Shown: in pieces, positions 1 through 11,068 of the stretch
Numbering within the stretch: the first letter of the stretch is position 1
Layout of the letters: each line of letters opens with the position of its first letter
NCBI GenBank assembly: GCA_946811185.2
Contig: OX328096.1
Span: 37,150,011-37,214,010, forward strand
DNA from: Hippopus hippopus
Taxonomy: Eukaryota > Mollusca > Bivalvia > Cardiida > Cardiidae
Direction: 5' to 3'
DNA length: 64,000 nucleotides
The notes under the pieces: model-generated
Databases searched by the model: none
What the model saw: only the letters and a program-made list of their open reading frames with translations
Told to the model about the DNA's origin: nothing
Position numbers and translations under genes: made by a program

Positions 1-417
1 AGGTAACGTTCAAAATAGTTTCGACACAGTTAAGCCCCCTTTACCACTTAGAATTTTTTACTGCAAAAGCCGTTGAAGCCGAGTGATAGTTCCCCTATGC
101 GCCGTTCCTGTTTTATAACAGTACAGAAAATTGTTTCAGAAATGAAACTGCAATCTGTAGGGGCGTAAAATCGTGTATTGTCCAAAAATGGTTAAAGAAA
201 ACAGATTGATTGTCACATGAAAAGCAAATACTTTCTAGGAACCATACCAGCTGGTAATTTCAAGGGTTTATATTTGGCACAGCCGTTTAAAATTCAGATT
301 CTTTCCACTATTATTACGTTCAACACCAGTCACACTACACCAACTAAGTCAATGTAAAACTTGTACGGCGTAGATGGTAACGCGATCTTCAGGGTCTTGG
401 CTGAAGTGCCAAACTTT
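1..417. other. Upstream flank, no gene seen
   Basis: No domain, splice-supported exon or recognised repeat was found. Open frames here are short and lack family features. Confidence 0.5.
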
Positions 418-742
418 GACGTTGTCTGCGCATGTCATATTCTTCGAAGATTCGACCTGTCTGCTATGACGCATCACCGACCCCATATATTAGGGAAAAG
501 TAGGGCTTATACCGAAGCTATTACCCAAGTCTGTAGGGGCTGTTTTAATAATGACCGGTGCATAGGTTACATGCTAGCTGATCATAGCTGAATGAATCGC
601 ACCAAGTAGCGTTTTATTGAGTAAACGTTTATTGATTTTGAAATTCAAAGTAACGGTTGTCGTTTTGAAAAGTAGTCCGGTTCTGTACCCAGAATGCCCA
701 AATTAGATGTGTATTTGTAGAATGCCATCTAGCGGGAGATAA
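418..742 (+). repeat. Dispersed repeat R60, copy 1
   Basis: This block starts GACGTTGTCTGCGCATG and ends CTAGCGGGAGATAA. It reappears in the same orientation at 60247-60834. Shared blocks include CATATTCTTCGAAGAT, AATGACCGGTGCATA and TCCGGTTCTGTACCCAGAAT. Copy 2 has about 240 bp more in the middle. An open frame crosses this copy but is not kept in copy 2, so coding is unlikely. The family is not recognised. Confidence 0.75.
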
Positions 743-1613
743 TGAAACTTTGATCAACGGGCATGAAATTAATACGGTTTTCCCTCACGTGCTCAAAACC
801 TGACTTGGACGGTAAAGACGGTTCACTCGAGAAAATTTGCAGAACAAATCAGAATGCAGTGTCCGTGGACTTAAATATGCGAAGTACGTGTATGGTGAAG
901 ACTTGGTAAATGCGCAGTAAGCGCGAGATGCGACCTGAGAGGCCTTAAAAAGAACGAAGCAAAAAGGCAAAGGACGTACATACGTTATTGACAGAAAAAA
1001 GCAAAAAGACTGAGCTGAAACGTGCAAAACGCAATTACATCCTGGCAAGGGCATAATAAAGGCGTAGAATCAGCTTGAAAACTATTTGTGTTTCCTGCAT
1101 TTAATACCGTTCTCACTGTTTTTGTTAATTTTAAGAATCTATGAATAAAGGCTCAATAGTGGCCAAAAAAGCGATGCAGGTGGGAAAATGCACTAAGAAT
1201 TAAATCATGCAAAATACTGTGAAGATGACAATCTGTTTTGTGTGGTTGGTCCAAGTGTTAGTCGCTTGCAGAAAAATGAATTGTAAAAACAGACAAGCAG
1301 TAAACAAAAGATAGAGCGACCTGGCAACTTTTAACCTTGTTTCGAAATTCAGTCGGTTCTACTAAGAATTTCAAGACCTGTCATCTACTTTCGCGAAAAG
1401 ACAACGTCTCAGCTAATGGGTTTAAATAGAATATAGAAATACATGTAGAAACAAAAACACTTCCTTTGAGTGTCCAGTGCTTGGCGATGATCGTGGGAAC
1501 ACAAAACTGTACCTTTAAGATTTAAACGATTTGTCGATATTTAAGACCAGATTAGATAAACTTCATTTTTCCACATGAGTAAGGTGTCGACAAATTTAAA
1601 CAATCATATCTTT
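743..1613. other. Intergenic sequence, nothing recognised
   Basis: No gene, hairpin MITE or SINE was identified. A minus-strand open frame at 785-1054 is Phe/Cys-rich with no motif and is taken as chance. Confidence 0.45.
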
Positions 1614-1842
1614 TTAACGCTTTACCAGACGTAAACATTTCAGACTTACCCAAATTCAAAGCATTTGCAGACGACAATTTGAATATGGCTCAAATAATGC
1701 GATTTGTCTTTGACCGTCTAGAAAACATTGTGGGTAAAGGAAAAAATGATGGTTAATAGGAATTTCCTATTTCCCCACAAGGTTTTCAAATGCTTCATTC
1801 TTTAGGTTCGTGAAAACACGGTATTGTTTAGTCGAGGGTTTA
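1614..1842 (+). mobile_element. MITE-A copy (+)
   Basis: Starts TTAACGCTTTACCAGACG and ends near AGTCGAGGGTTTA. The core at 1721-1787 keeps the 67-bp length, but its arms have diverged. The inner block AAAGCATTTGCAGACGAC is intact. Confidence 0.85.
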
Positions 1843-2191
1843 CACGTCCACCCGTCTCCTTTGTTTTAACCCTTCCTTGTATATTCAGAAATAAGTTGCG
1901 CCTGATGATGTCTGGTTAGACCACTGAGGAAATGAAAAATGTATATCTATAAACTTTTTGTTGTTGTTGTTTTTCATGTCGTATTTTTGAAAACATTGAT
2001 GGAGAAACAGTAGCAATTATTTTTGTAAAAAGCAATTGCTCCCGTTTCAACAATGTTTTCTACGACATTTGAAAAAAAGAAAGAGGTATTTTATTACCTT
2101 TAATTTTTTCTTCGTTGTGCAACCTTTGGCTGTTGCCGAAATCGAGTGAAAGCCTCCCTCTTTCATCTAACATGTTCCTTTTCTTTTCTAG

Positions 2192-2194
<3 letters not shown>

Positions 2195-2256
<62 letters not shown>
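2195..2256. repeat. (CT)n microsatellite
   Basis: About 31 CT units with one TTT interruption. The minus-strand open frame across it (Arg-Glu repeats) is an artefact of the repeat. Confidence 0.95.
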
Positions 2257-2257
<1 letters not shown>

Positions 2258-2639
2258 GGTTGAAGTGCTCTTCTCGAGTGCTGGAGGTCGTGTGATCAAT
2301 CTTCTGCCTTGTCCCACCAGAAACAACAAAGCTTGACAGCAAATGTGCTAGTCCGCCAGTGCTGAAGTAAAGCCACACTATTGCTTCATATGCTAGAAAA
2401 AGAGTAAGTGCACTTTCAACGTTAAATGCAGGCTAGGTATTATCGGTACGATGTGAATCACAAAACAACTCGGAAAAAGTAAGCCAACGAAGAATTTCCC
2501 AAAGTTATGATAGCAAAGTTATACTAAAAGTCATAATCCTCTTTATTGGATTAGGACGATAACTGTACTGGTTTTCATTGCTGCAGCTCTTTCCGTCGTG
2601 AGTGCGTCAATGACTTGGTTTAAATCTTTCTAGTTTACA

Positions 2640-2832
2640 AGTTTGTAGACTTGTTCAAATTAAAAGTATTTAATGACGTAATAATTAAAGGTGGCTCAAA
2701 TGACGCAATGGTCTTCAAATGGTAAGGTAGAAAACATTGTGGAGAATTGAGAAAATGCTGGTAACCAGCATTTCCTCCTTTTCCCAGCCTTCTTCCACAG
2801 GTTCGTTAAGACTCGGGATTGTTTCATTTAGG
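2640..2832 (+). mobile_element. MITE-A copy (+), degraded
   Basis: TAGACTTGTTCAAATT and the core start GAAAACATTGTGGAG (2730) are recognisable, then CTGGTAACCAGCATTT. The right arm is decayed, and ACTCGGGATTGTTT marks the right end. Confidence 0.7.
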
Positions 2833-4212
2833 AATACCCACAAAATGCCATTATGTATTTGGACGCACTCACATTTTTGTTTTGGCTTCCTGTCTTAGAA
2901 ACATTAAACTCCTTTGTCAAATTCTAATTTTGTTGATTATCTTTTCTTTAAAAGACAGTTTTCAAGATCGACAGTTGCCGATTTGTTTCAAGAGGGACGG
3001 GGTGAAGAAGGGTTAAGAAGCGTGATGTATTTTCATATTTTGTTGAAGCTTTATCAGATAAAACACCACAGCATGTCTCCATTCTGACGCAGACGACTTT
3101 ACAGGCTAATTACCCAACGAATTATAGATCTATTACCAGATTAAAACAACCAGCGGTAGACGACATTTTAATATTCACATACATGTAAATTTGTGACCAT
3201 GTGGCTGAGATGACCACCATTACTAGGCTATATACCAAAAGCATGAAAAAAATCTTCTTCCTCAAAACAGGCTGTCACAGAGCAGTGATACTTGGCATGA
3301 TTAATCAGTGTTAGGAATAAGTTACAACGTTTGCGAATATTTGACTTTGACCCGTTTTTCGTTCAAACTTTTGGCTGATTTGTTGACTTTTCTTGTTTTA
3401 GGTCTCAAGGCCTAAAGTGTTAAATTTTGTAGCCTATGCTATATCAATTAGATTTATTGATGTTTTAAGAAAGGTTTTCAATTTACGTCCATAGGCTTAC
3501 AGGGTCAAAAATAGCCCCACACAGGGTTCACATGCTTGACAAAGACTACTTTCAGAAGTATGTCAAATATCTGTAAATGCAAGTCTACAAGGCCTAGAAT
3601 CTTGACGTTTATTAATAGTATCATAAAACTTTGTGGCCCTTTATGATAGTAACTATGTCCTGTCTCTAGGGTCAAGAATGGCCTCGGCATATATTCGGAA
3701 GGTGTAAATAAAGATTTCACAGCATTGTGTAGTCTGATTTTTATCTCAATCATCGGAATATGCTTCTATACCTCGCCTTTGGCAATGAAGGACTTCTTCA
3801 ATGTCCTTAACAATAGAACGCTTAGAGTACTTTGATTATGAGATTATGTTTTCTTTTTCGTCCAGTTTTCGCCCGTTCTTTTTCAAACACAGATTGTTTC
3901 GAGGTTGAGCTCATTTTCAGAGTTTATCATACTTGTCACTTGTTTGTTTTACATCTACAGGTAGGGCGAACGAAACATTTTTATGTAACTGCAGCATTCA
4001 TGAAAAATGATACCCAAGAAAATGAGAAATCGTTCGCTTTTTAGGTCACAATGCTCAAACATGATTTTATGACAATCTCCTTTGTAGAGAGTATTCCACT
4101 GTTTTCCGGCTTGTCTATGCGCGAGAATAAAAACCGGGCACAACATTTAGATACGTTCGCTTGGTGGCTACCGTTTATTCTGCAGCCCTGTAAGTCGAAA
4201 CGCATTTGAAAC
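2833..4212. other. Intergenic sequence, nothing recognised
   Basis: No MITE hairpin, SINE or conserved coding was found in this 1.4 kb. It contains several overlapping short open frames on both strands with no family features. Confidence 0.45.
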
Positions 4213-4255
4213 GTGCAGTCTGATCTTGGATCAACACTATCCGCTAATTTGGACA
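4213..4255. mobile_element. MITE-B hairpin-arm fragment
   Basis: The single arm CGTGCAGTCTGATCTTGGAT is followed by CAACACTATCCGCTAATTT. It resembles the right arm of the B copy at 50655-50750. Confidence 0.6.
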
Positions 4256-4524
4256 AGTCATTTAGATTGAAATATTTCTGATATTCAGTAGATTGCATTT
4301 TCAGGAGTCAAAAGTTAAGTTTGTTCATTTGGCACCAATAGAGTTTTATAGAAAGCATAAAAAGTACTATGCTCCTCTCTAGCAGTACTACGGTTTTAGT
4401 TAAACTTTCCTTCCACTGAGAAACTGCGTGAGAGTTTTCATCAGGTCTCAATCTATTCATAGTTTTGAGCGGTTCATCAGAAACCAATCTAAATTAAAAT
4501 CTAGTAGACAGAAATCATACGTTT

Positions 4525-4695
4525 ATCACCGCTGATAATTGTTTGGACGATGATTAAGTGGAAAAGCAGCCAATGGCTTGGGAAGAATGACAAGCGAGAA
4601 ACGGATAAAAAGAAAACATGGATACGTGCACTTGCCGCCACGACATAAATGAAATAATATTGAAAACGGCGTTAAACACCATTCAGACAAACAAA
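4525..4695 (+). mobile_element. tRNA-derived SINE, 3' body
   Basis: Shares GGCTTGGGAAGA, GCCGCCACGACATAAAT and the tail GAAAACGGCGTTAAACACC with the fuller SINE at 54279-54568. The tRNA-like head is missing or decayed. Confidence 0.7.
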
Positions 4696-4807
4696 TGGAC
4701 CCTTTGCCTTCTAGATACTATTAACTAAAATGATTGGAGTGGATATTATTGAGTTGTAGTCATAAACAATCCAGGTAAAATGCATTTTATTTTCGAATCT
4801 CGCACAA

Positions 4808-4875
4808 AATGTCGGCCAGTGTACATTCAAGATCACACTGCATATTTGCCTAGTCTGATCTTGTCCTTCGCCGTT
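4808..4875. mobile_element. MITE-B hairpin, degraded
   Basis: TTCAAGATCACACTGCA and TAGTCTGATCTTG are the two decayed arms of the B hairpin. Confidence 0.5.
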
Positions 4876-4967
4876 CGTAAAAGCTACTTATGTCAAGTTT
4901 ACATGTACTTGAATGAAAGAGAGGGAAGCCCATTCACAAATTTTCTAGTCACCCTTACACATATATT

Positions 4968-5177
4968 GACGAGTTATAACGACCCATAAAAAGAAGGTTT
5001 AAGAAAACAATGTAGGAAAAGGAGAAAATGCTGGTCACCAGCATTTTCTCCTTTTCCTACAATGTTTTCTACTCTTTCGAAGACAAATTTCAGCAATTAA
5101 GGTGCATTTAAATTGTCGGCTGCAAACGCTTTTAAGTTAGAGGAGTCCAATTTTATTTACGTCTGGTATAGAGTTGA
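4968..5177 (-). mobile_element. MITE-A copy (-)
   Basis: Left end TTATAACGACCC and right end GTATAGAGTTGAGG are worn. The palindrome at 5003-5069 is perfect or nearly so, with matched arm variants GTAGG and CCTAC and centre GGTCACC. Confidence 0.9.
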
Positions 5178-5277
5178 GGGAAGAACTCTTTACAATAGTC
5201 CTAAATGAAATATCCTCGTGAAAAGAACACTTCACGTACCTCTCTCTCTCTCTACTCTCTCCGAACACCTTGATCAA

Positions 5278-5480
5278 TGTTTAACGCTAATTTCAGACTC
5301 TCCATACTGAAAGCATTTTCAGACGACTCAATGATTGCCGCCTAAGTAGTATGATTTGTATCGAAATGGGTAAGAAAACAGTGTAGGTAAAGCAGAAATG
5401 CCGGTAAACCGGCGGTTTTTTTTTTTTTTTTTTTTTCCACAATGTTTTCAAATGCATCATTCCGCAGGGATATTACAAGA
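5278..5480 (+). mobile_element. MITE-A copy (+) with poly-T tract
   Basis: Core left arm starts at 5373 and the right arm ends at 5449. A run of T at 5416-5436 replaces the ATTTTCTCCTTTT part of the right arm, apparently by slippage in the existing T-rich arm. Confidence 0.75.
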
Positions 5481-5654
5481 TATATACTTTTCAAATGTTA
5501 AGGGTTCAATTTGACATCATTTTGACTGCCGAACTGCTTACTTATGGTAGCTAGTGGGCCTTTAAATAAAACTCTTAAGCTACCAACCATTATTAAAATC
5601 CTAAATACTGCGATTTCTAAAGATCTGTACGCATGGAAAATTTAACCGTATCGG

Positions 5655-5742
5655 AGGGTGTAGATTCAAAATCCGACTGCACATTCTGTGTAGTCTGGTC
5701 TTGATCCGTCAAAGAATCTTGAGTAGCGCTTAGCAGCCTAAA
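5655..5742 (-). mobile_element. MITE-B copy (-), worn
   Basis: GGTGTAGATTCAAAATC and GTGTAGTCTGGTCTTGATC form the hairpin. GCGCTTAGCAGCCTAAA is the typical B terminus. Confidence 0.7.
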
Positions 5743-6257
5743 AAGTGAAATATTGTTGAAAGAATCGTTAAACCCTATTCAAACTATCAAATAAAGCATC
5801 CTACATAAAAACAAGACGTAAAGCTTATAATGTTTTCTTTCTGAAATCGATATGTCTTCCATACAAACCCAGTTTTGTTTCTTGTCGAAATCGAACGTGG
5901 TCAAATATCGTTAATGAAGGAAAAGAAAGGTTAAAATCACACCTGTGCAGTTCAAACTCCCATTTCTTGAACCTTTTTGCTGTAAACTCATCTTGGAGTT
6001 AAATTCTTAATTTGTCCATTTAAACAGAATAATTATTGCTCTATCGATGCAATAAAATTATCTTTTCATTTACGCATCCGTGTACTGATTCTTTCCAAGC
6101 TACATTACAAATATTTTGATTAGCAAATGATTACCGTTACTTTTAAAGCATTTATTGAGACCCAGATTTGGGTTTTAACCTGGGTTTATAACAGAAAGGG
6201 TAACTGATTCAAGTGTTATGGGAAATAAGCCGTTTTAGAAAATGACAATTGTCGGAT
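5743..6257. other. Intergenic sequence, nothing recognised
   Basis: AT-rich sequence without a hairpin MITE, SINE or coding signal. Confidence 0.4.
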
Positions 6258-6487
6258 TTAACCCCTTACCGAACAATCTCATACTTTACGCCCCTGTGAA
6301 AGAGGGCTTTTGAAAACATCATGAGAAAAGGAGAAAATGCTGGTAACCAGCATTTTCTCCTTTTCTCATAATGTTTTCTACCCTTTGAAAGACGAATACC
6401 ATCAGTTGAGCCACGTTTGATTTGTCATAAGCAAATTATCACCATGAGGATGAGTACGTTCAATTTTGTTGCCTTGTGAAGAGTTAA
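6258..6487 (-). mobile_element. MITE-A copy (-), full length
   Basis: TTAACCCCTTACC on the left and GAAGAGTTAA on the right give 230 bp. The core at 6312-6378 carries matched arm changes GAGAAAAGG and CCTTTTCTC, so the stem stays paired. Confidence 0.92.
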
Positions 6488-6934
6488 CTCTGTGCTCGAT
6501 ATTCTCTCCTATGAAGATTTCAGACACACCTGAAGTGAGTATTGAAAAATAGAAAAGCAGCAGTTCTTTTTAATGTAATGCGATTCTTTCTGTCTCGTTT
6601 TATTGCAGTTCATAGAAACAATGCAAGTCGTAGGGAAATGTCTAAGTAATTAGGACAGATTTACACAATGCCTATACAGAAGACGTTTCTTTTTCCCAAA
6701 TCTAATAGCAGATCTCTTTTTAAAACGTTGTGGCAGAGGAGACTTTTTTTTCAATACGAGCATTTTTTCTTTTGCTGCAATGTTTCTATATTTTTACACG
6801 TGCGTTCTTTAGGAACAACTATCCAGATCTTACAAAGATAGTCTCAAAGATGACTGCTACAAATTTGTTTCAGGAGGAAGTGAGTTAATCGGATATCGTT
6901 TGATTTCAGTGTTTATCTTTCTACAGAAGGGGTT
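6488..6934. other. Spacer with a weak A-like hairpin
   Basis: Around 6719-6790, AACGTTGTGGCAGAGGAG and CTTTTGCTGCAATGTTT resemble very old A arms. Nothing else was recognised. Confidence 0.35.
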
Positions 6935-7160
6935 TTAACGCTTTACCAGACGACAAAATTTTGGACTCTTTCAAATTCAAGGGATGTGCAGACGAAAACT
7001 TACAAGTGTCCCAAATGATGGGATTTGTCTTTGAAAGGGTAGAAAACATTGTGGAAAATGGAGAAAATGCTGGTTACCAGCATTTTCTCCTTTTCCCACA
7101 ATGTTTTCAAAAGCCGTCTTCAAGGTCGTAAAACCCCCATTTTTTTGGTAAAGAGTTTTA
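6935..7160 (+). mobile_element. MITE-A copy (+), full length
   Basis: TTAACGCTTTACCAGACGAC to GGTAAAGAGTTTTA. The 67-bp core at 7042-7108 has an unmatched change (AAAATGGAG against CTCCTTTTC), unlike copies with matched arms. Confidence 0.92.
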
Positions 7161-7371
7161 AGTGATCGTACAGGTGGTCAGGCCAGGTCCTAATAAACAG
7201 TGTCCTTATTTTATTTCTTTCATGTTTTGGCGGCATGACGAGGCGTGTACAAAAGAGATTCATGTTTTGTTGTGTTTACATTTTTACTTCTTAAGTTGAA
7301 ATCCTCGCCTGTTAGGTTTTATTTTTCCGCCAATTTCTATATTTTTCATGCCAAACCAGTCTGTATCATTC

Positions 7372-7505
7372 ATTCTTCGTCTTATTACCAAGAGTTTTCT
7401 AAATTTGAAACCAAATGGTTTAGCCAATCAGAAATTGGGTTACTTTCTGAATTTAGAGTTAGACTAGGACTGTTGTTTTGAATGGTTGGTGAGCAGTCTA
7501 TGCAG
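7372..7505 (+). repeat. Dispersed repeat H, copy 1
   Basis: TTTAGCCAATCAGAAATTG, TTACTTTCTGAATTTAGA and the end GAATGGTTGGTGA match copies at 15616-15774 and 53600-53788. The left end is unclear. It is followed by TGTAGCTCAGACGG, a stub of a tRNA-like box A. Confidence 0.6.
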
Positions 7506-7620
7506 GGCCCTGTAGCTCAGACGGTAATAAAAAGGATTTTTCTTTTTTTTTTAAGTTGATGGTAACATTCGGTGAGAAGATTTGGTTTAGCCGTTTCAAT
7601 AATGAAATGCTCGTTTTGTG

Positions 7621-7771
7621 ATTGGTAATTCTCTCTATTTTTATGAGGTTATGGATGACGTCATCATACTCGAACTAATAAATTTGAATGCGATCCCATG
7701 GAATCGATGCATGTTTCTAACCATGTGACTCATCCACGAGCTTTTGCGAAATTCTTGAGTGAAATCTAAGA
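7621..7771 (+). repeat. Dispersed repeat J, copy 1 (ATGACGTCAT core)
   Basis: TATTTTTATGAGGTTATGG, ATGACGTCAT, AATTTGAATGCGATCCCATG and CTTTTGCGAAA align in order with 28770-28918 (reverse) and 47490-47630. The palindrome ATGACGTCAT matches a CRE-like site; regulatory use is not shown. Confidence 0.65.
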
Positions 7772-7848
7772 AAAATTTAAAATGCTACCTACCCCATAAA
7801 GGAAATACCAATAAAATACTTTTCCCCTACACGCACCCTTCTCATAAT

Positions 7849-8109
7849 GGCCTGCAACACGCGAAAAGGGGCATTCGGACATTTACGTAAAGTGTCGTCC
7901 CGGGTCAGCCTGCTCAGTCCGCGCAGGCTGATCCTAGACAACACTTTCCAATCGTGTGTGATTTTCTGTTTCACGTAAGTATACTGTGTGACAAAATCTA
8001 ATGTTGACGTAAAGTGCCGTCTCGGATTAGCCGGCGCGAACTGCGCAGGCTGATCCGGGACGACACTTTACGCAAATGTCGGAATGCCCTTTTTCGCATA
8101 TTGCAGGCC
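7849..8109 (+). mobile_element. MITE-D copy, 261 bp, two hairpins
   Basis: Terminal inverted repeats are GGCCTGCAACACGCGAAAAG and its complement, worn at the right end (TTTTTCGCATATTGCAGGCC). Two internal hairpins carry CAGCCTGCTCAG with CGCAGGCTGATCC, and GATTAGCCGGCGCG with CGCAGGCTGATCC. Copies at 33137 and 57139 are also exactly 261 bp. Confidence 0.92.
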
Positions 8110-8194
8110 AATTATAATAGTGATTCTCATATAATGATGATTTGCTATCACATTTATTGAGTTTGATTTGATTGTAAGTATCGGAATAGCACCC

Positions 8195-8392
8195 TTAACT
8201 CCTTACCCAAAAATCCCGTTTTAAGACTCCATAGAAAATGGTTTTTGAAAACATTGTTGAAAAGGGGGAAATGCTGGTAACCAGCTTTTTCTCTTTTTTC
8301 CACAATGTTTTTTACCATGTCAAAGACAGAAATCATCCCTTGAGATATCCTTAGACTGTGTCGTCTGCAAGTGCCGTCTGGAAAAAGGTTTA
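8195..8392 (-). mobile_element. MITE-A copy (-)
   Basis: TTAACTCCTTACCC at the left and GGAAAAAGGTTTA at the right. The core at 8247-8313 is imperfect. GTGTCGTCTGCAAGTGCC is the conserved inner block. Confidence 0.85.
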
Positions 8393-8734
8393 CGACTAAA
8401 TAGTTCATGCCTTGTGTGTTTACTAGATGTACTTGGAAATGCACGAATCACACTTAAAGTAACACGTGACGAAATATCTGATAGACGTCTGTCACGTAAA
8501 ATGGGAAACTATGGCACGAGATCGTATTAAACGTGTATTCCGGCATTTTCAACTCCAAAAGTGTCAATTTATGAAAAGACAGTTGTATTTTTTAAGAAAG
8601 TTGTGGTTTTCAAGTTGTTTTTTTTTTTTTTTTTATCATAGTTTAACGAATTGTGAAGACTTCATAAAGGTTTCGATTGAATGATGTTTTGCGCCATTTT
8701 CGTCATTATTCCAGTCATATCACGGCGGCTTTTC

Positions 8735-8885
8735 GCATATTGATGTATGTATCTAGGTTAGGGGCCTGAAGTATCTTGCCCAAAGACAAACCCACAAAAG
8801 AGCGCAGTGTTTCGTGTAAGGCTCGAAACATGAGCCTCCAGTTTACAAGTCTTACACTTGACCACTGAACCACGCCGGAACCCAT
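8735..8885 (-). mobile_element. tRNA-derived SINE (-)
   Basis: On the minus strand, GCGTGGTTCAGTGGTCAAG resembles a tRNA A box and TGTTTCGAGCC a B box. They are followed by TTTGTCTTTGGGCAAGATAC, a block found in other SINE copies here. The surrounding open frame (8715-9134) is this SINE, not a protein gene. Confidence 0.75.
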
Positions 8886-9074
8886 CAAAAAGGTGTAACT
8901 ATGCCTCTTATCATGATTGTGCAGGAGGGTTGTGGTACATCCTCCCGGAAAATGTTGAAAACCATGGCGCAGTCTAGTGCATTCTTGGCGTTCTGGTGAG
9001 CTTTGCAAAATACCACAACTCGATTTCTTAGGAGTTTTATTGTAGATGGAATATCCCTGTGCTGTTAAATTTGG

Positions 9075-9106
9075 GTGTGTGTGTGTGTGTGTGTTTTTTT
9101 TTTTTT
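9075..9106. repeat. (GT)n and poly-T tract
   Basis: Ten GT units run into a T run. Confidence 0.9.
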
Positions 9107-9330
9107 TGTCAGAATCGTGTGCATTCAGTCGCATTATCGCGTAAAAAGGGGTAAGCGGCTACCCCAAATCAGAATATCTTTTCAGAGTAGTTGGTCGTGA
9201 CCTTCATCTTCAACCAAAACCGATTTTGTATATAGTCTATACTGTAATATTTTGAATTAGCCTATCTTCCCTGACCACTATAAAGTTATGCACAAAGTAG
9301 CAAAAAGAGAGCAGTCCGTGACAGTAGATC

Positions 9331-9645
9331 TATTTGTTTGTTTGATGTTTACGCTATTTTAAACATTCTATAAATTTCAGTTATCCCGCGGTGGCCAGTG
9401 CATCTATCCATGCTTCCATAGGGTTTCTCTTATGAGTACATCGCAGAATGTTCTTTCCAGGCCACTGGTTGCTTTCCCACTTAACCATCGTCGAAACAAT
9501 GACATGATCAGCGGTGAGAGAGAAATGAATTTTGTCGCAATGTTTACTACCATTTATCTGACGAAAACTGGCTGAGCTGGGGATTCGAAACAGCGACAGC
9601 CTGGTTTCAAGCTCTATACGTTACCAACTGAGGTACCGGACTCGG
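9331..9645 (-). mobile_element. tRNA-derived SINE (-), long copy
   Basis: Read on the minus strand, the head has TACCTCAGTTGGTAACG (A box) and GTTTCGAATCC (B box). The body has GTGGGAAAGCAACCAGTGG, and the tail covers 9331-9400. This is one of the most complete SINEs in the window. Confidence 0.75.
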
Positions 9646-9719
9646 TGAGACAGCATTTTGTTCCGCTATTAACGTCAGTATCTTACAGAAAGCTTCGAGT
9701 CCATTTCTCCTTCCCGACA

Positions 9720-9795
9720 GGTCTTGCGTGGCTCTGTAGTGAAGTTGTAGCATTCGCAGGTCGGAGTGCCAGAGTTTATTCCTCACTCCAGGTGT
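9720..9795 (+). mobile_element. SINE head fragment
   Basis: GCGTGGCTCTGTAGTGAAG and CGCAGGTCGGAGTGCC read like a decayed tRNA-like head. Confidence 0.45.
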
Positions 9796-10050
9796 TCGGT
9801 TTTGCAACAACTGCGATACCGTAGATTTGCTTTAGAAAAACCGCAATTATACTGATTGTTTAAGCACCACGGATGGATGGTTTTTGCATAAAATGGGAAA
9901 GATCCGAAAAGGCTCAATTGCTTGTCAGTAGCAATCTCTCCTTTTACCACAACGTTCTCAAGGTCGTCTGTATTATATGGAATGATACATTGCGAGGAGT
10001 AATTTGTTGTAATAGTGTCAATACACAAAAATTAAGTCATACTCTTTTCA

Positions 10051-10265
10051 TTAACCTTTAGGCTGCTGATCGCTACTCGCTGACCTTTTGCGGACAGTGT
10101 AGATCCAAGATCAGACTGCACAGAACGTGCAGTCTGATCTTGGATCTACACTGACCGATAAGGAGATATTTTTCTTCAAAAAATGCATTTAAAATAGCAT
10201 CATTTGAGATTTTTACAATCGGCTTGAAAAGTTTCATTTGATGTAGTCAGCAGGATATCGGTTAA
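10051..10265 (+). mobile_element. MITE-B copy (+), 215 bp
   Basis: TTAACCTTTAGGCTGC to CAGGATATCGGTTAA. The hairpin at about 10092-10156 has fully symmetric arms (GATCCAAGATC with GATCTTGGATC), unlike most copies, which keep a one-base bulge there. Length equals the copy at 27141-27355. Confidence 0.92.
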
Positions 10266-10349
10266 AAGAAAGCTGAACACCCCAACCTTCATAAACTTTC
10301 CTTCCCTCGAAGTCAGTGAATAAGTGACATCCAAGTTTGTTAATCTACC

Positions 10350-10556
10350 GGAAGACATAATTTTGGTCTTTTCCGCTACATTTAGCAGACAACCAGTTGA
10401 ATGTGACTCAAATGTAGCACTTACCCCAGAAGGGGTAGAAAACATTGTGGAAAAGCAGAAAATGTTGGTTACTAATCTTTCTATACGATGTTTTCAGAAA
10501 CTTTCTGCTTCTGCTTTTAAAGGTATGAAAACAATATATTGTTTGGTGAGGGGTTA
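10350..10556 (+). mobile_element. MITE-A copy (+), degraded
   Basis: GTAGAAAACATTGTGGAAAA marks the left arm and TTGTTTGGTGAGGGGTTAA the right end. The right arm is mostly lost. Confidence 0.7.
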
Positions 10557-10614
10557 AAAGGACTGAAATATTGCGAAATCATGACTTGCTTGGAAAGAAA
10601 ACCTCAGTATAGAC

Positions 10615-10675
10615 CCAAGATCAGACTTCACGTATGCTGCTGTTTGATTTGATCTGCTCAGTCCGCTGGAATAAC
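10615..10675. mobile_element. MITE-B hairpin remnant
   Basis: CCAAGATCAGACTTCACG followed by TTTGATCTGCTCAGTCCGC is a decayed B or hybrid hairpin. Confidence 0.35.
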
Positions 10676-10982
10676 TTATGTTGTGCGAAATACTCTCAGA
10701 GGTATTTCTAGAACATACTAATCGAAAGTGGAGGGGGGGGGGATAATTCTGCTGTTTTCAAAATCTTTATTTTCTTTCATTCGAATATTCGTCTGCTTCG
10801 CAACTCCGTCTATATAAGAAAATCGGTCAGTCTCATTTTGAAAGAAATTCAATCCATTAACAAATGGCCTTCTTTTTAGACGTACAATGAACGTAGACAA
10901 GTAACTTGAAGAAATGCTATTTAAAAGGAAAAGAATACTATATTGAAAGTTACACGCCTGTTTTTAATGATTTGAAAGTAAG

Positions 10983-11055
10983 TTGTGGGAAAAGGAGTGA
11001 AACTGTTTACAAGTAGCGGTTGATCCTTTTCACTTAATGCTTTTGAAGCTGTCTA
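10983..11055. mobile_element. MITE-A hairpin remnant
   Basis: TGTGGGAAAAGGAGTGAAAC and GATCCTTTTCACTTAATG are the two worn arms; the flanks are lost. Confidence 0.5.
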
Positions 11056-11068
11056 CAAAAAAATGGGC

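Noticed and set aside
361..591. 76-residue open frame in repeat R60
   Set aside because: The second copy at 60247 does not keep the frame and has ~240 bp of different length, so it behaves as a non-coding repeat.
4968..5177. Rho-independent-terminator-like hairpins
   Set aside because: These are MITE cores in animal DNA; no bacterial gene lies next to them.
7501..7525. tRNA gene (TGTAGCTCAGACGG)
   Set aside because: Only an A-box-like stub is present, with no B box or cloverleaf downstream.
8715..9134. 139-residue minus-strand open frame
   Set aside because: It is made of a SINE with tRNA-like boxes plus a GT microsatellite.
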